Positions 44,429 to 51,629 of a DNA stretch of 64,000 bases are shown piece by piece (positions within the stretch are counted from its first letter, which is position 1; the number at the start of each line of letters is the position of its first letter). The notes under the pieces were generated by a model, which saw only the letters and a list, made by a program, of their open reading frames with translations, made no database searches and was not told the origin of the DNA. The stretch comes from Dactylosporangium sucinum (GTDB taxonomy: Bacteria; Actinomycetota; Actinomycetes; Mycobacteriales; Micromonosporaceae). A program made the translations under genes and the position numbers. The stretch is from the NCBI RefSeq assembly GCF_014647515.1, contig NZ_BMPI01000020.1:19352-83351 (forward strand). Reading direction: 5' to 3'.

Positions 44429-46396
44429 TCAAGTACGTCCGACGCGGTGTTCCGCAGGCGGCGGAGGGCTGGACGCGCTGGTCCAGTGCGTTAGGCGGTC
44501 CGGGTCGCCGTCCGGCAGCGCCTCGGGCCGGACGCCGACTGCGAGCGGGACGGCGACCGTTGCCGCGCCCCGGCGACCTTTCCACACGAAGACCCCGGGC
44601 GGTTTCGTGACGGTCGTGTGGAACTCGTGTGCTGCGGGCAGCGCGTCGGTCCAGAGCTGGGCGGCGCTCGCCGCCGCGACCGCCACGATCTGCTCGACTG
44701 GGTGCTGGGTCCCGGGCGCAAGGTCCAGTCGCACGGTGTACCGGACCGGAGGATCGTCGTTTGACCTGGCCCGCAGCTCGACGTAGTGCTCTGTGCGGCG
44801 CCCGAAACGTGGTCGCTGGCCGACGGCGATGGTGATCCAGATGTGGCGCAGCTGGCCGGCGACCACGGATCCGGCCGGGCCTGCCACCACCCAGATGATG
44901 CGTTGATCTGTCACATAGACCTGAACCGCCGCCGGCACGTCCCACGCAACCTCGCCGTCGCAACGCTCGTGCAGCCGGACCGCGTCGAAGGTGAACACGA
45001 GGGATTCGCCGGCAGCAAGTTCCCCACCGCCCGACCTGGCGACTCGGGGGTGCAGCCAACCGTCACCGGTGTCCGGTCGCACCAACCGGGTCAGCGACGA
45101 GGCCGCGGCCGAGTCCACCGGCGAGAGGGACAACGGACCCACGGACCTGACCGCGGGGTCCGTCGCGAGGTCCAGGCTCGCTCGCAACGCTTGGGTGAAC
45201 GCCTTCACTCCGGCCGGGTCCGTGGTGTACGTCAGGACCCGATGCCCGTCGAGGAGACGCCGCAGCTCGGCGACCTCAGCGTTGCCCGGCGCGCCGGAGA
45301 ACAGGGCATCGGCCCGGGTCCGTTCGGCGACGAAGACGCACGGGCGGGGCACCCGGATGGTCATGAGCTCGATCTCCCACAGTAGGTGCCCAGTGGGGTC
45401 GGACACGTCGATCAGCGCGGCATCGGCGTCAACGGCGAAGCCGGCCACCGTCGCACGCCATACGGAGTCCGCCACCTTTGCCACGACCAGTCTAGTGCCG
45501 AACCGCCGCCGGGCGAGGGCCCGCACCGTCCGGTGCGCCTCTTCGACTTGGCTGGCGTCGGCGACGTGGATCGTCTTGGCGCGCTCGGCTTCGCGTGCAC
45601 CGCGCATGGCCGCACCGAGGAACGAGAACGCTGGCTGGAGCACCGCCACCATGATGCCCACGAACAGCGCGGCGCCGCCGAGGACCGAGAGCCCCACGCC
45701 GACCACGCCGACCACGCCGGTCATCACCCGCAGCGCCGCACCGCCGCTCCCGCCGCCAGACGCCGCAGCGGCACGGACGGCCACCAGCCGCTCCAGGATA
45801 CCGCCGTCGGCCTGCATAAACACACGTCCGGCCGCGACTGCCGCAATGACGCCCAACGCCACCAACAAGACCAGGCCGGCCTTGTACAGCGTGACGGCGA
45901 ACGACGCAGCCCGTGACGCGGACGCCCACAAGCGGGAGGCGGCGAGCGTGGCAGGGGCCACCCCGACCGGCACGACGCGGGCGTCGTCCAATGTGACGTA
46001 CCGCGTGTGCCGGCCGATCCGGGACGCGGCGAACGTGACCACCTGCGCGGCTGCGGTGTGTTTGAAGCGACGCAGGAACAGCACCCGGCGCCGTCCGACC
46101 AGGAGCAACCGCCGGCCGGTGGAGCGGCCGACGAAGAACACCACGACGCTCGCGGCCCAACCGGCGAACAGAGCGGCCCTGGCAGCGCCTGACAGACCGG
46201 CGACCGGGCCGCCGGCGTCGTCGCCGACGAGCATCGCGATCGCCTGGCCGAGCACCACGAAGCCGACCCACACGGCCGGGACCGCCGCCAACGCGGCCGC
46301 AATGTTGAGGCCCGTACCGGTTGCCTGCGCCAACGCGACCAGCGCGCGGCGGGCCGGTGGGATGAGGGGTGCTTCGCCAGTGACGATCACGGCCAT
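44429..46396 (-). CDS. Unrecognised 655-residue multi-pass membrane protein in the TIR cluster
   Basis: I do not recognise the family. Four to five TM helices are visible: GLNIAAALAAVPAVWVGFVV (about 30), LFAGWAASVVVFFVG, YKAGLVLLVALGVIAAVAAG (about 180) and GVVGVVGVGLSVLGG then ALFVGIMVAVL (about 225-255). Between TMs 2 and 3 lies RRVLFLRRFKHTAAAQV and a compact alpha/beta segment. The C-terminal half has a soluble part (about 280-655) whose RLHERCDGEVAWDVPAAVQ and YVTDQRIIWVV region suggests a PH-like barrel. The ATG at 46396 follows GGGAGA by 10 nt. Upstream lies a TIR-WD40 tail remnant; downstream the EAD-like and TIR-WD40 genes are in operon. It may be the membrane component of that TIR system. 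Confidence 0.75.
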   Translation of the reverse strand: MAVIVTGEAPLIPPARRALVALAQATGTGLNIAAALAAVPAVWVGFVVLGQAIAMLVGDDAGGPVAGLSGAARAALFAGWAASVVVFFVGRSTGRRLLLVGRRRVLFLRRFKHTAAAQVVTFAASRIGRHTRYVTLDDARVVPVGVAPATLAASRLWASASRAASFAVTLYKAGLVLLVALGVIAAVAAGRVFMQADGGILERLVAVRAAAASGGGSGGAALRVMTGVVGVVGVGLSVLGGAALFVGIMVAVLQPAFSFLGAAMRGAREAERAKTIHVADASQVEEAHRTVRALARRRFGTRLVVAKVADSVWRATVAGFAVDADAALIDVSDPTGHLLWEIELMTIRVPRPCVFVAERTRADALFSGAPGNAEVAELRRLLDGHRVLTYTTDPAGVKAFTQALRASLDLATDPAVRSVGPLSLSPVDSAAASSLTRLVRPDTGDGWLHPRVARSGGGELAAGESLVFTFDAVRLHERCDGEVAWDVPAAVQVYVTDQRIIWVVAGPAGSVVAGQLRHIWITIAVGQRPRFGRRTEHYVELRARSNDDPPVRYTVRLDLAPGTQHPVEQIVAVAAASAAQLWTDALPAAHEFHTTVTKPPGVFVWKGRRGAATVAVPLAVGVRPEALPDGDPDRLTHWTSASSPPPPAEHRVGRT

Positions 46397-46625
46397 GTCT
46401 GCAGGTCTCCCAATAGGACAGTCCGGAGATATAGCGGGTCCACTCCTGCTGGTCCAAGCCGTGGACCGTGAGCGAGCAAGCCCATTCGCGGGTTGCGGCG
46501 CCGCTGGTTCAACGGGTCGAGCAATAGCCATAAGAAATTCGCAATTCCGGCCGTCGGCGTCGGTCGCGAAGAGTGCGGCGTCGTCAGCCGTGAACGCGAT
46601 CAGAGCGAGTCAACCATCCGACGAC
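46397..46625 (-). pseudogene. Decayed C-terminal tail of a TIR-WD40 protein
   Basis: Directly before the membrane-protein ATG the minus strand encodes, in two frames, ATDADGRNCEFLWLLLDP, LNQRRRNP, then WACSLTVHGLDQQEWTRYI and SGLSYWETC. These align with the end of the TIR-WD40 protein at 51630-54617: FAADEEGRIVGWSLAAFNQ, LRRDPSAQ, ACALTGRGLEPGEWARYV, TGVAYRETC. Frameshifts and loss of the stop show it is dead. The rest of the gene is gone; a related, intact but divergent TIR-WD40 gene starts on the opposite strand at 46765. It shows that the membrane-protein gene once followed a TIR-WD40 gene directly, as the RyR gene does at 51629. Confidence 0.72.
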
Positions 46626-46764
46626 TCGGATCGGTACGTCCAATCGTCCAGTGCGGCGTCCGCTCGCCCGAAGAAGCGCGCATCGAAGAGTCGACGCTGG
46701 TGCGCTGACGCGAAGGGTCCGCTACCCGCCGATGGTCAGGTGATCCAGTCGGCCGAGGTGCGCA

Positions 46765-49683
46765 GTGCGAGTGCTCGGTTACCCTCCTGCCGTGGGCGAC
46801 GGCACCGGACGCAAGTATGCGGCTTTCATCTCATACAACCGCGAGGCCGACGCCGCTGTCGCCGCCGCCCTGCAGCAAGGGCTGCAACGCTTCGCGAGGC
46901 CATGGAACCGGCTGCGGGCTCTGCGTATCTTCCGCGACGACACCGGACTGTCGGCGAACACCGGACTGTGGGCGAGCATTGTTGCGGCGCTCGGCGACGC
47001 CGAGTACTTCATCCTGCTCGCGTCACCGGAAGCGGCGGTCTCCCCGTGGGTAGACCGCGAGGTCGAACACTGGCTGGCGACCAGGTCCGCCGAAACGGTC
47101 CTCGTCGCCGTCACGGACGGTGAAATCGCCTGGCAGGACGGTACCTTCGACGCCGCCCAGACCACGTGCATCCCGACCGCTCTGTACGGTTCGCTGGCAG
47201 AAGAGCCTCGCTGGGTGGATTTGCGGGGCTTACGCGGCGTACCGGACCTCACGCTCAGCGTGCCCACCCTGCGCAGCGCCGTCGCGGACATCGCGGCGAC
47301 GCTGCACCACCGCGACAAAGACGATCTGGTGGGCGAGGACATCCGCCAGTTTCGTCGCTCGCGGCGCTTGGCCCGCTCCGCGATCGGGGCCCTGATCGCG
47401 TTGACCCTTGTCGCGACCGGCGCCGGGATCGTGGCCACCCGCCAGTCCGCGATCGCCGAGCAACGGCGTCAGGACGCGGTTCGTGCGGCGGACCTCGCCA
47501 CCTACCGGCAGCTCGTCGCCCAGGCCGATGCTACTCGCACTGGTGACCCGATCCTCGCCGCACAACTCGGTCTCGCCGCCGCAGCGATCAGCGATGGCGA
47601 ACGGGCACGGGCTTCGCTGACGGCAACGCTTGTCGGAAGCCGGATGCAGGCAGCCGCTGCCACACAGACTGGCATCATCCGCCGTATCACCTCTTCCCAC
47701 GACGGGAAGCTGCTCGCCGTCGGCGCAGATCGCGGGGTGACCCTGTGGGATGCGTCGAACCCGCACCGGCTCACTCTGGTCGCTGGCCCGCTCGAGGACA
47801 TCTACGAGCTGAATGCAGTCGCGTTCTCGCCGGACGATACTGTGTTGGCGGTAGCGGAGGGCGGGTCCGGCAAGGTCACTCTTTGGGATCTCGCCGATCG
47901 GCATGCACCAGCGGCGCTCGGCACGCCGTTTGTGGTCGGGGGCAGGATCGACGATCTACCGGTGTCCATCGCGCCGGATGCGCACAGCTTCCTCTTCGCA
48001 GCCGACACGTTCGGGCTCGCGATCGTCGACATCAGTGACCGGTCACATCCCCGCATCGCACCAGTGCCGTTGGCTCCCGGGCGGGCCTATGCCGACATCG
48101 CTCTCTCCCTGGACCGGTCCACCCTGGCCGCGGCCTGGCACGACAACGGCATCAACCACATCGAGCTGTGGGACCTGCGGCAGCCCGGCCGCCCACGACC
48201 GACCGGCACCCTCACTGTTGATGGTGATCCCGATGCGGCGTTCCAGGGAGTGTCGAGCCTGGCAGTGTCGCCGAGCGGCAACCGGCTCGCGGCGACGTTC
48301 AACGACGCCATCGGTGGCGCGTACCTGTGGGATGTCAGCCTCCCCGCGCAACCGGTGCTGCTCGCCAAGGTTGGCGGCGAGTCCGCGAACCACCACGCGG
48401 TGGCGTTCTCGCCCGATGGACACTCCTTGGCACTGGCGCTGGAAGACTATCGGATCGCGGTCTACGACCTGCCGGACGGTTCTGCACCCGTCATGGCACA
48501 CGAACTGGTCGGTCAACACGACACGGCCATGGCCCTCGGCTTCTCCCGTGACGGCGCCACGTTGATCAGCGGCGACACGGGCAGCCTGGTCATCGCCTGG
48601 GACTTGGCGACGGCGTCGTGGGTCCGTCCGCTGGGGGAACCGTTCGACACCAATGGCCGTGGCGCCAAGGCAGTCGTGTACGCCCGCCGTCCCGACGGCG
48701 TCACCGTCGTCATCCAGACCGGTGTCGGTGGCGCAGTCATCACCAAGGTCACCGAGGACGGCGAGCCTGACGACAAGACGTGGCTGCAAACCGGCGAGAG
48801 CGGCCACGGCGTGCCAACCGTCGCCGCGGCCGACGGGATAACCCTTGCCGCGTCGGTGGGCGCCCGCACGATTCAGCTCTGGGACGTGTCCGGCGCGCCA
48901 CGCAAAGTCGGTGTGATCACCCTGCCGGGCAGCGCCGAGCTCGTCGAGACGGCCATGTCCGGCAATGGCAGCCTGCTCGCCACGCTCGACGATGACGACC
49001 AGGTGCGGCTGTGGGACCTTCGTGACCGCGCCACTCCACGGGACATGGGCACTGTTGCCGACGCCCGATACATCGACCAGATGACCTTCACACCTGACGG
49101 GCGGTACCTGCTCATCGATGCGAGCGGCATGGGTCGCCGGCCGCTCATCCTCGTCGACACCGGACGCGGCAGCACGCCCCGGGTCGTGCACAAGGCGTTC
49201 GGCCCGCCCGACATCGCCTACGGCACCGCTATCTCACCCGATGGCCGGACTGTCGCGGTGAGCACGCTGGGCGGGATACTCCTGTGGGACATCACCGACA
49301 ACGGCGCCGTTCACCAACTGCCCGTGCGACTCAAGGCAGGTGCCGGGCACGCCACGACGCTGGCGTTCTCCGCGGACGGGCGGACCCTGGTCACAGCGAG
49401 CACCGACCAGCCGATCCAGGTGTGGGACTTCGCCGATCGCGAGGCGCCGACGCTGGTGGCGGACCCCGGTTACGGGCAGGCGGTCGCGGTCGCGTTCGGG
49501 CCGGGGGCACGCTTCACCGCCACCGAGCCGGACGGCAGGGTACGGATATGGAGTGCCGACGCTCTCGCGTCCGCCCGGAACAATCTGCGCGCACGCGCGT
49601 GCGCGATAGCCCTCGGCGGATTGCCCGAGGCGCGGTGGCGGGAACTGGTGGCGGGCCGTGCTTACACGGCGACATGCCCGTGA
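46765..49683 (+). CDS. TIR-TM-WD40 protein, long WD array (third large copy)
   Basis: A 972-residue protein. TIR at residues 16-185 (KYAAFISYNREADAAVA, RIFRDDTGLSANTG), with the WVxxE glutamate in SPWVDREVEHWL. TM helix near 210-232 (SAIGALIALTLVATGAGIV). Then a long WD40 array of about 13 to 14 blades, several degenerate, running to the C-terminal tail (GGLPEARWRELVAGRAYTATCP). The GTG at 46765 has GAGG 6 nt upstream; an in-frame GTG at 46792 lacks one. It shares architecture with 36143 and 51630, yet is the most divergent, and no RyR or Hsp70 gene follows it; a BCAA-permease relic follows instead. Confidence 0.88.
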   Translation: MRVLGYPPAVGDGTGRKYAAFISYNREADAAVAAALQQGLQRFARPWNRLRALRIFRDDTGLSANTGLWASIVAALGDAEYFILLASPEAAVSPWVDREVEHWLATRSAETVLVAVTDGEIAWQDGTFDAAQTTCIPTALYGSLAEEPRWVDLRGLRGVPDLTLSVPTLRSAVADIAATLHHRDKDDLVGEDIRQFRRSRRLARSAIGALIALTLVATGAGIVATRQSAIAEQRRQDAVRAADLATYRQLVAQADATRTGDPILAAQLGLAAAAISDGERARASLTATLVGSRMQAAAATQTGIIRRITSSHDGKLLAVGADRGVTLWDASNPHRLTLVAGPLEDIYELNAVAFSPDDTVLAVAEGGSGKVTLWDLADRHAPAALGTPFVVGGRIDDLPVSIAPDAHSFLFAADTFGLAIVDISDRSHPRIAPVPLAPGRAYADIALSLDRSTLAAAWHDNGINHIELWDLRQPGRPRPTGTLTVDGDPDAAFQGVSSLAVSPSGNRLAATFNDAIGGAYLWDVSLPAQPVLLAKVGGESANHHAVAFSPDGHSLALALEDYRIAVYDLPDGSAPVMAHELVGQHDTAMALGFSRDGATLISGDTGSLVIAWDLATASWVRPLGEPFDTNGRGAKAVVYARRPDGVTVVIQTGVGGAVITKVTEDGEPDDKTWLQTGESGHGVPTVAAADGITLAASVGARTIQLWDVSGAPRKVGVITLPGSAELVETAMSGNGSLLATLDDDDQVRLWDLRDRATPRDMGTVADARYIDQMTFTPDGRYLLIDASGMGRRPLILVDTGRGSTPRVVHKAFGPPDIAYGTAISPDGRTVAVSTLGGILLWDITDNGAVHQLPVRLKAGAGHATTLAFSADGRTLVTASTDQPIQVWDFADREAPTLVADPGYGQAVAVAFGPGARFTATEPDGRVRIWSADALASARNNLRARACAIALGGLPEARWRELVAGRAYTATCP

Positions 49684-49900
49684 CGGCACCCGAACCAGCT
49701 TCAGGTAATTCGTGGGACAACGCGTCATCGGTCGGCGCCGTCGCCGCAAGCTCCCTCGGCGACCCGGACACGTACGGCATCGACGCGGCCTTCCCCACCG
49801 CGCTGCTGGCGCTGACCCTGCGGTCGCTGAAGGACAAGGTCTCCGTCCGGGTCGCGGTCGCCGGGGCGCTCCAGTTCCTCGCGGGCCGCCGGAGACGATC
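49680..49900 (+). pseudogene. C-terminal fragment of an AzlC-like branched-chain amino-acid permease
   Basis: A plus-strand frame reads SLGDPDTYGIDAAFPTALLA, then LTLRSLKDKVSVRVAVAGAL. This resembles the C-terminal part of AzlC-family permeases (LGDPxxYGLDAAFPAxFLALL...). Only about 50 residues remain between the TIR-WD40 stop and the 3' end of the opposite-strand RyR gene. The upstream four-fifths of the protein and the partner azlD are absent. It marks a deletion or insertion junction within the TIR island. Confidence 0.6.
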
Positions 49901-49925
49901 TCCAGGTCCGCGTGTTCTTCCCGCA

Positions 49926-51629
49926 TTACGCGCGGTCCGGAACCCGGACGATCTGGAGTCCGCAGTCGGCGAGGACGGCAGCGAGGTCGCGGACTGCGGC
50001 GCGGTCCTTCTCCTTCTCCGACTCAGCCAGCGATTGCCACGGCACGAGGCTTGGATGGCGTTTGGTCGCGTCGTCGCGCACTTCGCCGTAGGTCCAGCCC
50101 TGCCGGATGCGCTCGTCCATCCATCTGATGTGTTCCTGCTCGGCGAGCGTCTCGAACTTCGGGTCCTGGCTGAGGTCGACGCCGGCGTCGCGACGCGGGG
50201 CTACGGTGCAGCCGACCTCGGTGAGCTTGGTGCCGATGGAACGGGCATGAGCGCGGTTGGCTTCCTTGAGGTCCTCGGACAGCTCGTCCCAGGGCGCCAT
50301 GGCCGCGGTGCTGCCCATGGGGTGGCCGTTGGTCACCTCGCGTTGCAGGTAGTTGTGGTGGACCAGGCGGGCCAGGCGCTCGTAGATGTCCTCGTGGAGG
50401 CGATACGTGCCGTTCGCGTCGGCGCCGACGACAAGCCGGCCGACGCTCACCGGCCGCAGACGGCCCTCGACATCATCGAGCAGGCTGCCCTCGCCTGGGC
50501 CGAACACGTCGGCGAGGCCCGCGAGGCGGTCGAGGCGCAGCACGACCGAGCGTTCGCCGCCGGACCACAGCGTCGCCATCGTGAGGGCAGCCCGGACGGC
50601 CTCGTCCTCCGCCTGGTAGCAGAGGTAGACGCGGTGCGGGACCGGCGCGTCCGGCGCGGCGAACACGGTGCCCAGGTCGGCGGCCGCGATGAGGTCGCAG
50701 GCTGCGCTCACCGCCGGCCAGCGCCGCTGCAGCTCGGCCGCGACCGTCTCGGCGGCGCCGTCCACGAGCAGCAGCCGTAGCCGTTCGCCAGCCGCGTGGG
50801 ACGCCGACACCTGCCATGCGCGCGCCAGCTCGACGACGATCGACTGCCCGAACGGCCCGAGTCCCGCGACCACCACGAGCGGGGCGTCCGCCCGGAACAG
50901 GCCGGTGTCGGTGCGGACCACCTCCCGCGCGGCGATCTCGTCGACGTTGAAGAAGTCCGCGCCGGTCACCGGCTGGCTCAGGTGCCGGGCCCGCAGCGCC
51001 AGCGCGTAGGTCGGGTCGCTGATGTGCGCATAGACGTTGAGGTCGCCGGCCTTCCGGCCGCGCTCCTGGCGGCGGGCCGTGGCCGCCGCGAGCACGTTGA
51101 CGCTGCTGTCCAGGTGGTCGTCGGCACAGGCGTAGACGAACCGTGCCCCGGCGATGCCCGCGTCCCGCAGCGCGGCGGCGTCCCCGACGGCGGCGCGCAG
51201 GACGACCTGGCCGCTGCGGCGCAGCCCGTCAACGACGGCGTCGGCGATCGGCGTCTCACCGACGACGATCGTGTGCCCGCTGGAGCGCCGCTGCCACCGG
51301 CGGCGCCACTCGCTCGCGAACACGACCCGGACCGCCTCGAACAGGGCGTAGACGGTCGCCGCGGGGGCCAGGAACCGGGCCACCTGCAACGGCCACGGGA
51401 AGGACCCGGGAGCGTCGAGCGGTGCCGAGCCGAGGACGAACAGCTGCAGGTCGTAGTAGGCGAGGTTCCAGAAGCCCTTCCCGAACGCATAGCCGGCGCT
51501 GTGCGAGTGCCAGACCAGACCCCAGTATCCGAGCACGAGCGCGAGCAGCACCGTGGCCCCGAAGCCGATCCGGGCGGCCGGGAGCGCCCGCTTACGAATG
51601 CTCGACGAGAACAACGTGGAGGCGTTCAT
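49926..51629 (-). CDS. Membrane protein with two Rossmann folds and C-terminal RyR domain (module 2)
   Basis: A 567-residue paralogue of 39212-40918, with identical architecture. N-terminal TM (RIGFGATVLLALVLGYWGLV), then WNLAYYDLQLFVLGSAPLD and PFPWPLQ-type loop, second hydrophobic stretch, two Rossmann folds (HTIVVGETPIADAVVDGL; VVVAGLGPFGQSIVVELA) and the RyR domain (HIRWMDERIRQGWTYG, KRHPSLVPWQSLAESEKEK). The YYDLQLFVLGSAPLD and HLSQP(V/M)TGADFFN stretches are nearly identical in the copies, marking functional regions. Its ATG abuts the stop of the TIR-WD40 gene (TGA then ATG at 51629), so the two are made together. This TIR-RyR coupling is the strongest link in the module. Confidence 0.86.
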   Translation of the reverse strand: MNASTLFSSSIRKRALPAARIGFGATVLLALVLGYWGLVWHSHSAGYAFGKGFWNLAYYDLQLFVLGSAPLDAPGSFPWPLQVARFLAPAATVYALFEAVRVVFASEWRRRWQRRSSGHTIVVGETPIADAVVDGLRRSGQVVLRAAVGDAAALRDAGIAGARFVYACADDHLDSSVNVLAAATARRQERGRKAGDLNVYAHISDPTYALALRARHLSQPVTGADFFNVDEIAAREVVRTDTGLFRADAPLVVVAGLGPFGQSIVVELARAWQVSASHAAGERLRLLLVDGAAETVAAELQRRWPAVSAACDLIAAADLGTVFAAPDAPVPHRVYLCYQAEDEAVRAALTMATLWSGGERSVVLRLDRLAGLADVFGPGEGSLLDDVEGRLRPVSVGRLVVGADANGTYRLHEDIYERLARLVHHNYLQREVTNGHPMGSTAAMAPWDELSEDLKEANRAHARSIGTKLTEVGCTVAPRRDAGVDLSQDPKFETLAEQEHIRWMDERIRQGWTYGEVRDDATKRHPSLVPWQSLAESEKEKDRAAVRDLAAVLADCGLQIVRVPDRA

